Assembly (NCBI GenBank): GCA_022709365.1
Contig: JAKLIY010000002.1
Span: 62,001-126,000, forward strand
Length of the DNA: 64,000 nucleotides
Reading direction: 5' to 3'
Source of the DNA: Pseudomonadota bacterium
GTDB taxonomy: Bacteria; Pseudomonadota; Gammaproteobacteria; Competibacterales; Competibacteraceae
Below, piece after piece: positions 1-9,452 of the stretch (position 1 is its first letter; every line of letters begins with the position of its first letter). A model generated the notes under the pieces. It made no database searches, was not told where the DNA came from, and saw only the letters and a program-made list of their open reading frames with translations. The position numbers and the translations under genes are program-made.

Positions 1-1
1 G

Positions 2-199
2 GTCATCTATCTGTGGCGGGTGGTGGAAGTGGCGTATTTCAAACCCGCGCCGGAGAGGCCGGTTCGTGAAGCGCCACTGGCGTTGCTGATTCCCACCTGG
101 ACGCTGGCTTTAGCCAATCTCTACTTTGGCATGGAGACCTCATTGAACGCTGGCGTAGCCCGCCGCGCTGCGGAAACGTTATTGGGAGTTGCGCCATGA
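2..199 (+). CDS. NuoN/MrpD-like proton transporter subunit, C-terminal part
   Basis: Open from the first bases of the window to a TGA at 197-199; only about 65 C-terminal residues are visible. They contain a hydrophobic stretch (residues PLALLIPTWTLALANLYFG) typical of the last helix of NuoL/M/N or MrpD-type proton-conducting membrane subunits. Its stop overlaps the start of the next gene in an ATGA arrangement, and the two following long ORFs belong to the same superfamily, which is the main reason for the assignment. The 5' part lies outside the window, so the exact subfamily cannot be told. Confidence 0.6.
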   Translation, partial: VIYLWRVVEVAYFKPAPERPVREAPLALLIPTWTLALANLYFGMETSLNAGVARRAAETLLGVAP

Positions 200-1659
200 G
201 TTCTGAAGCCGTCCTGCTGCTGGCGCTATTCATTCCACTGGCGAGTACGGTGTTCATTGCCGCCAACGACACTCGTCCCGACTGGCGCGAAGGAGCAACG
301 CTGTTGGCGTCGCTGCTGTTGCTGGGAACGGTGTTGTCCCTGTTGCCGGAGGTGCTGGCCGGCGGTCGGCCCAGCGTGGATTTATTCGAGTTGATTCCCG
401 GTCTGCCGTTGCGCCTGACCGTGGAGCCGCTGGGGATGATGTTCGCCGGGGTCGCCGCCCTGCTGTGGCCGTTGAATTCGCTGTATTCCATCGGCTACAT
501 GCGCGGCAATAAAGAACAGCATCAGACTCGGTTCTATGTCTGTTTCGCCGTAGCGATTGCCAGCGCCATCGGCGTCGCCTTTTCCGGCAATTTGTTGACG
601 CTGTTCGTGTTCTATGAGGCGCTGACGCTGTCCACCTATCCACTGGTCACCCACAAGGGCACGCCCGAAGCCATGCGGGCCGGGCGGCTGTATCTGGGCA
701 TTCTGCTGGGGACTTCGATTGGCTTGCTATTATTGGCCATTGTCTGGACCTGGCGGATCGCTGGCGTTCTCGATTTCACGCCGGGCGGGATTCTGGCCGG
801 CCACATCGAGGGGCCAGCGATAGCGGTGCTGTTAGCGTTGTTCGTATTTGGCATTGGCAAGGCGGCGCTGATGCCGTTCCATCACTGGCTGCCGGCGGCG
901 ATGGTCGCGCCGACTCCGGTCAGCGCCTTGCTCCATGCAGTGGCGGTGGTCAAGGCCGGCGTGTTCGCGGTGATGAAGGTCATCGTTTATGTATTTGGCA
1001 TCGATTTCCTGAGTGCAACCAGCGCTTCGCAATGGCTGATGTGGGTGGCGGCGCTGACGATATTGCTGGCCTCCTGCGTGGCGATGACCCAAGATAATCT
1101 CAAAGCCCGGCTGGCCTATTCCACGATCAGCCAACTCGGCTATGTCGTGCTGGGCGCGGCGCTGGCAACCTCGCTCGGGGTGATTGGCGGGTCGATGCAG
1201 ATCGCCATGCACGCCATGGGTAAAATCACCCTGTTTTTCTGCGCCGGCGCGATTTACACCGCGACCCACAAGACCGAAATCAGCCAGATGGACGGGCTGG
1301 GCCGGGTGATGCCGTTCACCTTCGGCGCGTTCCTGATTGGTTCGCTCAGCATTATCGGCCTGCCGCCGCTGGGCGGTTCCTGGAGCAAGTGGTATTTGTT
1401 GGCAGGGACGGCGGATGCCGGGCAGTGGGCCATGATGGCAGTGTTGCTGGTCAGTTCGTTGCTGAATGTGGCTTATCTGCTGCCCATCGCCGCACGGGGG
1501 TTTTTCGCACCTTTAACTCATGAAACCGGCGAAGTCAGCGTTCGTGAAACGCCGCTGGCTTGCATTGTACCATTGTGCTTGACTGCATCAGGTTGTGTGC
1601 TGCTGTTCTTTTCCGCCGATGCTCTTTACACGCTGCTAGCGCCCATCGCCACCCGCTGA
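196..1659 (+). CDS. Mrp/complex I-type antiporter subunit (MrpD/NuoL-like)
   Basis: A 487-residue polytopic inner-membrane protein of the proton_antipo_M family, with about 13-14 hydrophobic helices. The conserved core is visible: a helix with a buried Glu (VFYEALTLSTYPL, around residues 139-151), a Lys-containing helix (FGIGKAALMPFHHWLPAAM, about 218-236) and the PTPVSALLHA segment that follows in this superfamily. Such subunits translocate protons or exchange monovalent cations for protons as part of a multi-subunit complex. It starts at ATG 196 in a four-base overlap with the previous gene and is followed 10 bp later by a small membrane gene. No quinone-module genes are nearby, so a role in a stand-alone cation/H+ antiporter is more likely than in complex I. 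That is inference. Confidence 0.8.
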   Translation: MSSEAVLLLALFIPLASTVFIAANDTRPDWREGATLLASLLLLGTVLSLLPEVLAGGRPSVDLFELIPGLPLRLTVEPLGMMFAGVAALLWPLNSLYSIGYMRGNKEQHQTRFYVCFAVAIASAIGVAFSGNLLTLFVFYEALTLSTYPLVTHKGTPEAMRAGRLYLGILLGTSIGLLLLAIVWTWRIAGVLDFTPGGILAGHIEGPAIAVLLALFVFGIGKAALMPFHHWLPAAMVAPTPVSALLHAVAVVKAGVFAVMKVIVYVFGIDFLSATSASQWLMWVAALTILLASCVAMTQDNLKARLAYSTISQLGYVVLGAALATSLGVIGGSMQIAMHAMGKITLFFCAGAIYTATHKTEISQMDGLGRVMPFTFGAFLIGSLSIIGLPPLGGSWSKWYLLAGTADAGQWAMMAVLLVSSLLNVAYLLPIAARGFFAPLTHETGEVSVRETPLACIVPLCLTASGCVLLFFSADALYTLLAPIATR

Positions 1660-1669
1660 GGAGCCGCTG

Positions 1670-1942
1670 ATGACCTTTCCGACATCGCCTACTGATCAAC
1701 CGGAACCGAAGCGCTGGCTTGATGATTCGCGCAACGTCGACAAGATTTTTTATAGCCTAGCGCTCGTCTGTACGGGGTTATTTTTGGCCGATTTGCTTTA
1801 TCACAAACACACCTACTTTGCGTTTGAGAACTGGTTTGGGTTTTTCGCCTGGTACGGTTTTCTCTGCTGCGTCGCGTTGGTGCTTCTGGCCAAGCAGATG
1901 CGCAAATGGGTGAAGCGGGACGAGGATTATTACGGTGATTGA
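1670..1942 (+). CDS. Small two-helix membrane protein of the antiporter cluster
   Basis: A 90-residue protein with two predicted transmembrane segments (about residues 26-46 and 55-76) and a charged C-terminus (KQMRKWVKRDEDYYGD). I do not recognise a named family. It sits between two antiporter-type subunits, 10 bp after one and overlapping the other by 8 bp, so it is almost certainly co-translated and may be an accessory subunit of the complex. The start is ATG 1670, shortly after a purine-rich GAGGAG at about 1658-1664. Short size and position resemble the small Mrp subunits, but sequence identity to MrpC, MrpF or MrpG is not evident by eye. Confidence 0.65.
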   Translation: MTFPTSPTDQPEPKRWLDDSRNVDKIFYSLALVCTGLFLADLLYHKHTYFAFENWFGFFAWYGFLCCVALVLLAKQMRKWVKRDEDYYGD

Positions 1943-3629
1943 GGGCCTGAATCCGGCATGGTTGCTCATTTGCGGTGCGCTGCTGACGCCGCTATTGCCA
2001 CGGGGCATTGTCCGCAATGGCTTTATGTTAGCGCTGCCGGTGCTGGGACTGATCCAGCTTTGGGGATTACCTCATGGTCAATACGCCCAGTTCGAATTAT
2101 TCAATATGACCCTGATTACTCTGCGGGTCGATTCACTGAGCTTTATTTTTGCTGTAGCGTTCCTGATTGCCGCCGCGCTGGCTGTCGTGTATGCATGGCA
2201 TTTGGATGATGATCTGCAACAAGTCGCGGGATTGTTTTATCCCGGCGCAGCGCTGGGCGTCGTGCTGGCCGGCGATCTGATGACGTTGTTTATTTTTTGG
2301 GAACTGGCGGCCATTTCTTCGGTGTTTTTAATCTGGGCGCGGCGCACGGAACGAGCTTATCGCGCGGGTCTGCGCTATCTGCTGATTCAGGTCGGTTCGG
2401 GCGTGTTATTGCTGGCTGGCGTCATTGTGCATTTCCGGGCGAGTGGCTCCATCACCTTTGAACATTTGGATCTGGGCAGCCCGGGAGCGCCGCTGATTTT
2501 CCTGGCGTTCGGCATCAAGGCGGCTTTTCCATTGCTGCACAACTGGTTGCAGGACGCCTATCCCGAAGCGACAGTGACCGGCACCGTGGTGTTGTCCGCG
2601 TTCACCACCAAAATGGCGATTTATGCGCTGGCGCGGGGTTTTGCCGGCGTTGAAATTCTCATCACCATCGGCGTGGTCATGGCCATGTTCCCGATTTTCT
2701 TTGCGGTGATCGAGAATGATCTGCGTCGGGTGCTCGCTTACAGCATGAACAATCAGCTCGGGTTCATGGTGGTCGGAATCGGCATTGGCACGCCGCTGGC
2801 GCTGGATGGCGCAGCAGCCCACGCCTTCGCCGACATCCTGTTCAAGGCGTTGCTGTTCATGAGCATGGGCGCGGTGTTGTTGCGCACCGGTACGGTCAAG
2901 GGTTCGGAACTGGGCGGGCTGTATAAATCGATGCCGCTGACAGCGGGCCTGTGCATGGTGGGCGCGGCATCCATTTCGGCTTTTCCGCTGTTCAGCGCCT
3001 TCGCCACCAAGTCGCTGATTCTGGATGCAGCGGCTCGGGAAGGCCATTGGGTCGCGTTTCTCTTCCTGCTGTTTGCCTCGGCGGGCGTGTTCCACCATGC
3101 CGGCATCAAGATTCCCTATTTCGCTTTCTTCGCTCACGACAGCGGCATTCGTTGCCCGGAAGCACCGCGTAATATGTTGATCGCCATGGGCATTGCAGCG
3201 GTGCTGTGCATTGGGATTGGCGTCTTCCCGGAAGCGCTTTACGCCATTTTGCCCTATTCGGTGGATTTTGATCCCTATACGACGACCCATGTGATTACCC
3301 AACTACAATTGCTGGCCTGGTCAGCGCTGGCGTTTTCGGTGCTGGTGCGCAGCGGGATTTATCCGCCGGAACTGCGTTCGGTGAATCTGGATTTCGACTG
3401 GGCCTATCGCAAATTACTGCCGGCGGTCGCCGTTCGCGTCTGGGATGGTCTGGATCGCGCCTGGACCTGCCTGACTGACACCGTGGAGCGTCAGGTGAAA
3501 GCGGTGATTCAATTCCTGTCCCTGCACCACGGCTTGCATGGCCAACTGGCCGTCACCTGGCCCACCGGCAGCATGGTGCTGTGGGCGGTGTTGCTGTTGG
3601 GGGCGTGCCTGGTGTTCTACTATGTCTGA
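1935..3629 (+). CDS. Na+/H+ antiporter subunit D / NuoL-type membrane protein
   Basis: A 564-residue proton_antipo_M family protein with roughly 14 helices plus a C-terminal extension ending in another helix. The buried-Glu helix (LFIFWELAAISSVFLIW, about residues 117-133) and the Lys helix (LAFGIKAAFPLLHNWLQDAYPEA, starting about 190) are both present, as expected for an active proton channel. The start is GTG 1935, overlapping the small upstream gene by 8 bp; no better ATG exists in frame. With the two preceding related subunits it makes a modular transporter of at least three channel-like subunits. No ferredoxin, quinone-binding or MrpE-like gene follows, and the operon ends here with a different gene family downstream. 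Confidence 0.8.
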   Translation: MIEGLNPAWLLICGALLTPLLPRGIVRNGFMLALPVLGLIQLWGLPHGQYAQFELFNMTLITLRVDSLSFIFAVAFLIAAALAVVYAWHLDDDLQQVAGLFYPGAALGVVLAGDLMTLFIFWELAAISSVFLIWARRTERAYRAGLRYLLIQVGSGVLLLAGVIVHFRASGSITFEHLDLGSPGAPLIFLAFGIKAAFPLLHNWLQDAYPEATVTGTVVLSAFTTKMAIYALARGFAGVEILITIGVVMAMFPIFFAVIENDLRRVLAYSMNNQLGFMVVGIGIGTPLALDGAAAHAFADILFKALLFMSMGAVLLRTGTVKGSELGGLYKSMPLTAGLCMVGAASISAFPLFSAFATKSLILDAAAREGHWVAFLFLLFASAGVFHHAGIKIPYFAFFAHDSGIRCPEAPRNMLIAMGIAAVLCIGIGVFPEALYAILPYSVDFDPYTTTHVITQLQLLAWSALAFSVLVRSGIYPPELRSVNLDFDWAYRKLLPAVAVRVWDGLDRAWTCLTDTVERQVKAVIQFLSLHHGLHGQLAVTWPTGSMVLWAVLLLGACLVFYYV

Positions 3630-3724
3630 CTCTCAATAGGGAAAGACCTTTTCTTATGACGGCTTGTCCATGCGGAAAGCCGTCGTCATCCCGGCAAGTC
3701 AAGCCTGATTCAATCGTTGGCGTC

Positions 3725-4225
3725 ATGACGGAATGTCTTGCGCATCTTCCGCGCAGTCCCGGCGTTTGTGCGCTGTGGCTGATCATCGCTGAACTGCTGA
3801 TCCTGGATGTTGGCCGATTGGGTGAATTGCATTTGCGCCCGGGCTGCTGCGTTTATACCGGCAGCGCGCTCGGCCCCGGCGGGTTGCGGGCGCGGCTGAC
3901 GCATCACGCCCGGATCGCCGCCCGTCCGCACTGGCATATTGATTATCTGCGCCGCCATGCGCCTTTGACGGAAATATGGCACAGTTCTGATCCGGTGCGC
4001 CGCGAGCATCAGTGGGCAACCTTGTTTCAGGATTGCGGTGGAATCGCGCCGCTGGCCGGTTTCGGGTCGTCGGATTGCCGTTGTCCGGCGCACTTGTTCC
4101 ATTTCCCCGAAGTGCTGGACTGGGGGCGGTTTGTTGCGCGTGTGCAGGCCCGTTATCCCGATCATGCGCCGCTGGAGCGCTGGCCGGATTTCAGCAGCGA
4201 TGCCGCGCTTGCCGCGCTGGAGTGA
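3725..4225 (+). CDS. GIY-YIG domain protein, DUF123 family
   Basis: A protein of 166 residues from ATG 3725. It matches the DUF123/GIY-YIG-like family: an N-terminal strand with LRPGCCVYTGSALGPGG in the position of the GIY-YIG signature, then LRARLTHH, HWHIDYLR and a C-terminal CRCPAHLFHF segment. Members are small, mostly uncharacterised and assumed to be structure-specific nucleases or relatives that have lost activity. ATG 3656 is an alternative start, but it would add a low-complexity segment overlapping a sequence (CGTCATCCCGGC) of the kind found in intergenic repeats, so the shorter form is preferred. It converges with the radical SAM gene, overlapping it by 35 bp at the 3' ends. Confidence 0.7.
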   Translation: MTECLAHLPRSPGVCALWLIIAELLILDVGRLGELHLRPGCCVYTGSALGPGGLRARLTHHARIAARPHWHIDYLRRHAPLTEIWHSSDPVRREHQWATLFQDCGGIAPLAGFGSSDCRCPAHLFHFPEVLDWGRFVARVQARYPDHAPLERWPDFSSDAALAALE

Positions 4226-5708
4226 GGATCGTTTCAGCAGTCCGCTCCGGCGTCTTGGGCGGTAGTTTGGGCTGTAAAAAAGCCGGACGGCCTTTCCCGC
4301 CGCTTTGCCGGTAATCCTCGGTCAGGCTGTCGCGGGCGATTGGTTCGGCGACGCCCAGCGCCTCGGTCAGTGCCCGATACAGCAAATCAAACAGGCGCTC
4401 CAGAGCGAACTGGTGGGTCTGGCCGGTGGCGGCGAACAGCCAGTCACTGAACATCAGGAAGCGCCCGAACGGGTCATCGCCCAGCAGCAGCGGGCGACTA
4501 TGGTGAAATCGCCCGGAGTTGCCGATCAAGTCCCAGTAGCGGGCGAAGCGTTCCAATCGGCGCAACGTGGCGAAATCGAGCTGTTTTGAACAGAGCAGGT
4601 TGTAGGGTGGCTGCGGGTTGTAGCGCAGATCAAAGATGGCGGTATGACGAGCGATGGGAGCGCCGCGCAGCCGTTTCAAAATACCGACCTGGATTTCATG
4701 CGGATTGAGGGCAATCAGTCGGTTGAAGCCCTCGGCGAAACTGGATAAATCTTCGCTCGGCAAGCCGACGATGAGATCAGCGTGTAAGTGGGTGTGGGTG
4801 TTTTGCCGCAGCCAGTGCAGGTTTTCCTCGGTTTTAGCGTTGTCCTGCTTGCGGCTGATCAGCGCCTGCACGGTGGGATTGAAGGTTTGCACGCCAATCT
4901 CGAATTGCAGGGTTCCCGGCGGAAATTGAACGATGCGCGTTTTGAGCAGTTCCGGCAGATGGTCGGGGATCAACTCGAAATGCAGAAACAGTTGCTCATC
5001 CAGCCGTTCCAGAAAGAAATCGAGAATCCGCGCTCCGATTTTGGCGTTGAGATTGAAGGTGCGATCCACGAATTTGAAATGGCGCACGCCGCGCTGGTAA
5101 AGCCGTTGCAGTTCAGCCAAAAATGACTCCAGCGGGAACGGCCAGGCGGTTTGATCGAGCGCCGACAAACAGAATTCACATTTGAACGGGCAGCCGCGTG
5201 AGGCTTCAACGTAGATCAGCCGATGGGCGATGTCTTCGTCGCTATAAAAGCGGTAGGGCAGGGCGAGTTGATCGAGCGGCGGCGGTTCGGCGGCGATGAT
5301 TTTTTCCGCCGGCGGATCGTCATTCAGCAAACGCTGGCAGAGTTGGGCAAAGGCAAAATCCGCCTGACCCGTAATCAGGTAATCCGCCAGTTGCGCAATC
5401 GGTTGTTCCTGCCATTCGTGGCTCACTTCCGGGCCGCCGAGTACGATGATTAACTCTGGGCGAACTTTCTTGAGCAGGGCGACGACTTGAGCAGTTTCCG
5501 CGACATTCCAGATATAAACGCCAAAACCGATGATGCGCGACTGTTCGGCGAGCAAGGCTTCGGCGATATCCAGCGGGCGCTGGGTGATGATGAATTCGCG
5601 GATCGCGGCGTCAGCCTGCAATTTACCGAGATTGGCGAATAGATAACGCAGCCCGAAAGCGGAATGGAAATAACGGGCGTTCAAGGTCGAGAGCAGGATA
5701 GCGGGCAT
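4191..5708 (-). CDS. B12-binding radical SAM protein, DUF4080-containing
   Basis: A 505-residue cobalamin-dependent radical SAM enzyme. Residues 1-130 form a B12-binding Rossmann domain (FGVYIWNVAETAQVVALLKKVRPELIIVLGGPEVS). The radical SAM motif CPFKCEFC (CxxxCxxC) lies near residue 175, and a DUF4080-type C-terminal region follows. Family members are predicted to methylate or rearrange unidentified substrates, or to act as MiaB-like tRNA-modifying relatives; the substrate is unknown. The gene stands alone: it overlaps the DUF123 gene tail-to-tail and lies 14 bp downstream of the broken hsdS gene on the same strand. It may be read with the restriction genes by position only; I see no functional link. 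Confidence 0.85.
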   Translation of the reverse strand: MPAILLSTLNARYFHSAFGLRYLFANLGKLQADAAIREFIITQRPLDIAEALLAEQSRIIGFGVYIWNVAETAQVVALLKKVRPELIIVLGGPEVSHEWQEQPIAQLADYLITGQADFAFAQLCQRLLNDDPPAEKIIAAEPPPLDQLALPYRFYSDEDIAHRLIYVEASRGCPFKCEFCLSALDQTAWPFPLESFLAELQRLYQRGVRHFKFVDRTFNLNAKIGARILDFFLERLDEQLFLHFELIPDHLPELLKTRIVQFPPGTLQFEIGVQTFNPTVQALISRKQDNAKTEENLHWLRQNTHTHLHADLIVGLPSEDLSSFAEGFNRLIALNPHEIQVGILKRLRGAPIARHTAIFDLRYNPQPPYNLLCSKQLDFATLRRLERFARYWDLIGNSGRFHHSRPLLLGDDPFGRFLMFSDWLFAATGQTHQFALERLFDLLYRALTEALGVAEPIARDSLTEDYRQSGGKGRPAFLQPKLPPKTPERTAETILTPARQARHRC

Positions 5709-5722
5709 GGTGGATTGGGTGA

Positions 5723-7153
5723 TTAGGGAACCGTATATTTGGATAAGGCGTCGTTGCAGTAGGCCAGCGCGGCGGCTTCGGAATCTTCGATAGCGATTTC
5801 AACGGCGCGTTTGGCGGTATTGAGGAGTTCGGTAGCACGTTGTTTCTGCTGGAAACTATCTTCAATCTGTTTACGGATTTCACCCTGAACTACGCTAGGG
5901 GCATCCCATACGGTAAATTCGGCAATATCATTCGGATATAGCTCAATTTGCCCAGATGATCCACGCAGTCGCTGTTCGACTTGTAAGCGACCCGCCACCG
6001 AATTCAGAAATACCGCTAGATAGACTGAATCGATACCTTTCCGGGGGCGGAGGATGGTGACGTGGTTATCTGGAATAGCTTTGAAGTTATGGAGGTATGG
6101 TGCGGCTCGTCCGATGGTGCCTACGCCAGTGCCATTGAGCAACACATCACCCGGTTCAATCAAGAACGTGTTATCTGCTGTGATAGCTTTGCGGTTATCG
6201 CTATCCATGCGTACCTCACCGCTAATGACATGCTTGGAATTCACAACAGGTAAGCCGTTATCGGCATAGTCAGGTTGTTTGCCGCGTTGATTAAGGTACA
6301 ACAAGCTGCCTAGAGATTTGGCGCGTCCTGTCGATTTGATATATGTAATCAGCGATTCAAATTTTGGCTGAAAATGCTCCGCATCCAGCCGCCCGGCGGC
6401 AAAGGCATCGCGGCTACTGCGGATGTAGCTGAGTGGTTCGGGGGCTTGCCAGTTTTCCAGACCAAGGGTGCGGAGGAGGGTTGTTTCAGCGTTTTTTAAC
6501 TGCCGAATCGCTGCTTGACGCGCACGGTCTGATTGTTGAAAAAACGAAACGATTTTGGTTTGCAAGTCAGCACTAAACCGGGGAATAGGGACTTTACGGC
6601 CATCATCGAGACTGAGATGAAGTTGTACATTTCCTTGGAACTGCCGCCACAGCAACTTTTAGCCAATCCCGCTGTTGAGATACGCAACAACAGCTTCAGA
6701 ACGATAGTTGCTTGCCCCATAAGTTGAAAGTGTAGTCGCTATAGTGTCTTGGCTTGTATTGCACCGTTTAAGCGTGACCAAAGATGCAGCCGGGTAAGCT
6801 GTCTTTGAGAGAACGATGTCGCCTCGGCGCAGTTCCGTCTTGATTTCGTCTTGGTGGACAGTTTCGGGGATTAGGGCAAGGTTGCTTTCGTCGATCATGC
6901 CCTGCCGCAAGTTCAAGATGCGAAGAAACGGGACTCCGTTGTCGGTATACGAATCGGCATTGATATCGAAGATGCCCTTCACAAAGCGCGAGAACAGCGC
7001 GCCCAATTCATCGTGACCACTGGGGTAACTGCGTACTACTGCATTGGTAGCCAACATGGGCTTTGCGAAATATCCGCTGTCCAGACGTAGTTTTTGGTTC
7101 TCGCGCCGCACCTCGGAAAGATAAAGCTCAGTTACTTCCAGCCCCTCCAACAA
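5723..7153 (-). pseudogene. hsdS: Restriction-modification specificity subunit (HsdS-like), interrupted by an in-frame stop
   Basis: Two segments in the same reading frame, 164 and about 311 residues, are separated by one TAA at 6659-6661 (GGC TAA AAG TTG CTG TGG). Read through, they give a 475-residue S subunit of normal size. The N-terminal target-recognition domain has FLRILNLRQGMID and ELRRGDIVLSKTA; the second has VNSKHVISGEVRMD and PGDVLLNGTGVGTIGRA; between them is a helical spacer (ARQAAIRQLKNAETTLLRTLGL). The only local damage is this one codon, so a point mutation from CAA, GAA or AAA is enough to explain it. The truncated first half could still bind DNA as a dimer, as shown for half-S subunits of some type I systems. 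The true start is unclear: the frame stays open upstream through FDEARYARLLEGLE, without an ATG. Confidence 0.8.
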
Positions 7154-7182
7154 GCGCGCATACCGCGCTTCATCGAAGGGGC

Positions 7183-9324
7183 CTATTGAAAAAAACTGAG
7201 GCCCTCTTTCTTGGCAAACTCAATAAACGCTTCGGCGATGCCGTCCCCGGTTTTGCCATCGTGGTTAAAAAGATCGTGCTTGACGATCAAATGGCCGTGG
7301 TCATCCAGCATGGGCGAACCGTCGGTGTCCTGGCGGTAGATTTTGTCGCCGGAGTTGTCCTTGGAAAGCTCCCGCATCGTCGCAAAGAAAATCGGATAAT
7401 CATCCTGCCTTGGACACAGCGGGCCAGCGGCGGGATCATCGTTCCACTTCTGTACGAATAGCACGCTGGTTTTAGTGCCAGTGTGCGGTTTGAAGACGTT
7501 GCCATGCAGACCCACCACCGCCAGGATGCGGCAATGCGCGGCCAGATATTCGCGCAAATCCTTATCCGAAGCGTTATTAAAACGGCCTTGCGGCAACACC
7601 ACCGCCATGCGCCCGCCGGGTTTGAGAAAATTCAGGTTGCGCTCGATGAACAGGATGTCGCGGCCCACAGTGTTCTGGTGCTTGATCTTGATCTTGCGAT
7701 AGGTTCCGTCCGCCATTCGGTAAATGACTTCGTGGCTGGCGTGCAGAGCTTCGGGAAAACTGGGCGTGCGCTGGCTGGCGTCGATGATGTTAGGGTCGGT
7801 CGGCTCAACCTTGGTGATTTTGTCGAGGCTGACGCTCCGCGCCAGTTCATACCTGGACAGAATGCGGGTTTCCTTAATATCACCGGCAAACGGCGGATTG
7901 GCCATCAGCACGTCAAAGTTAAAATCACGGTTGCTGTTTTTATCCAGCCGCAATTTGCGCAGTTTCTTCCAGCCTGCACCGTAAATATCGATCCAGGCTT
8001 CATCGCCGGTTTTCTCATCCCAGCGTTCGTAATCCAGCGTGTTCAGGTGCAGCACGTTAGTTTGTCCGTCGCCGGCAATCAGATTCAGGGTTCGGCCTAC
8101 GCGCACCGCTTTCTCGTCAAAGTCAATGGCGAAAACCTGATTGCGCACATAGTCCTCACAGCGGGCGGGCTTTTTCTCGCTGGTGAACAAATGACTTTTG
8201 CTTAAACCCTCCTCTTTCATGATCTGTTCCCAGACATAGAAAATGCTATGCACCGGAAAGCCGCAACTGCCAGCGGCAGTGTCGATCAGGGTTTCCTGTT
8301 CTTGGGGATTAAGCATCTTCACGCACATATCAATCACATAGCGCGGCGTGAAATACTGGCCTTTATCGCCCTTGCTCGACTTGTTGATGAGATACTCGAA
8401 CGCCTCATCGACCACTTCCAGATTGGAATTGAATAACTTGACCTTCTCCAGCGACGATACGCACACCGCCAAATGGCTAGGCGTCAGGTCGATCTTCGCG
8501 CCTTCGGTAAATACGCCTTCCCACTTGGCACGGGCCTTGTCGAACAGGTCTTGAATCTTCGCCTTCAATTCGGTTTCGGTGTCACCGTAATTCTTGAAAA
8601 CCAGATGACGCTTTGAGTCGCGCCCGCTTTCCAATTCATCGTAAAGCTTGGTAAAAATCAGCTTGAACAACTCCTCGAAGACATCGACGCCCGCGTTAGC
8701 CAGCACTTCATCCTCCATTTCCAGAATCAGGTCCTTGAGCGATTTCTTCTCACTCACCAACTTATCCAGCCGCACCAGATCATCAATCGTCCAGCGTTCG
8801 GAAAGAATGTCAGAGAGCTTTTCATGCGCCGACGGAATCGCCGGGATGTCCTCAAAGTAATTCGGGTCCTTGCGATGGTAATAAGAAATTTGCTCGCCAT
8901 TGGTCCATACGCCCATCGGCGCACCGGTAGCATTACAATAACTCTTGAGCTGTTCCTTGCCTTCCTTGAGTTTGGGTTTTTTCAATTCAACCAGAATATA
9001 GGGCGTGGTTGTCCGGTCCTTGTCAAAAATGCAAATGTCGGCGCGCTTTTTCTCACGCCCGAACGTCACCTCGTATTCCACCTCCATTCGACTGATGGGA
9101 TAGCCGAGATCGTCATGCAAGACCCTGATATAAAGCTGGCGAACGACTTCTTCCGGGGTAAGCTTGATGAGTTTACCGCGCACCAGACAGGCAATGTGGG
9201 GCGCGGCCTTCTTGGCGGAATCCTTCAAGGTGATGGCCGATTCCAGCGCAGCGATCTGTTCCGGTTTGAATTGACTGAGTTTATAGGCGCTGTCTTTCAA
9301 CAGCTCGGCAAGGGTCAGGGTCAT
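7183..9324 (-). CDS. hsdM: N6-adenine DNA methylase with N-terminal nuclease-like domain (BcgI-A/HsdM-like)
   Basis: A 713-residue protein from ATG 9324, preceded by CAGGAA; the longer frame to 9486 runs into the Y-RNA region and is rejected. Residues about 60-190 resemble the HsdR_N/PD-(D/E)XK fold, with RADICIFDKD followed by VELKKP (D...ExK spacing, around residue 113). Residues about 290-650 are an N6-adenine methyltransferase with DTAAGSCGFP (SAM-binding motif I, about 350) and NPPF (motif IV, about 473). With a separate S subunit downstream and no separate R subunit in the window, the layout recalls two-subunit type IIB enzymes such as BcgI more than a classical three-gene type I system. 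That is inference; an HsdM with an inactive N-domain is the alternative. Confidence 0.8.
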   Translation of the reverse strand: MTLTLAELLKDSAYKLSQFKPEQIAALESAITLKDSAKKAAPHIACLVRGKLIKLTPEEVVRQLYIRVLHDDLGYPISRMEVEYEVTFGREKKRADICIFDKDRTTTPYILVELKKPKLKEGKEQLKSYCNATGAPMGVWTNGEQISYYHRKDPNYFEDIPAIPSAHEKLSDILSERWTIDDLVRLDKLVSEKKSLKDLILEMEDEVLANAGVDVFEELFKLIFTKLYDELESGRDSKRHLVFKNYGDTETELKAKIQDLFDKARAKWEGVFTEGAKIDLTPSHLAVCVSSLEKVKLFNSNLEVVDEAFEYLINKSSKGDKGQYFTPRYVIDMCVKMLNPQEQETLIDTAAGSCGFPVHSIFYVWEQIMKEEGLSKSHLFTSEKKPARCEDYVRNQVFAIDFDEKAVRVGRTLNLIAGDGQTNVLHLNTLDYERWDEKTGDEAWIDIYGAGWKKLRKLRLDKNSNRDFNFDVLMANPPFAGDIKETRILSRYELARSVSLDKITKVEPTDPNIIDASQRTPSFPEALHASHEVIYRMADGTYRKIKIKHQNTVGRDILFIERNLNFLKPGGRMAVVLPQGRFNNASDKDLREYLAAHCRILAVVGLHGNVFKPHTGTKTSVLFVQKWNDDPAAGPLCPRQDDYPIFFATMRELSKDNSGDKIYRQDTDGSPMLDDHGHLIVKHDLFNHDGKTGDGIAEAFIEFAKKEGLSFFQ

Positions 9325-9400
9325 GATGGGTTTCCTGGGCTTCGAGGGTTGCTCCGTCCATGCAGCAGTATAAGCGGCTTGCCGCCGGCCCGATCCAAAA

Positions 9401-9437
9401 GAAAACGGCGCTCGGAGCCAGGTCCGAACGCCGTTTC
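9401..9437 (-). terminator. Rho-independent terminator after the Y RNA array
   Basis: On the minus strand, AACGGCG..TCGGA pairs with TCCGA..CGCCGTT around a short loop, followed by TTCTTTT. The stem is about 12 bp and GC-rich. It lies just after the third Y-RNA-like unit and before the start of the methylase gene, so it probably ends the rsr-Y RNA transcript. Confidence 0.8.
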
Positions 9438-9452
9438 TATCCTGCATTAAAG

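Noticed and set aside
196..3629. Respiratory complex I (nuo) operon
   Set aside because: Only antiporter-like subunits are seen. No nuoB, C, D, F, G or I genes, and the third subunit is followed by an unrelated gene.
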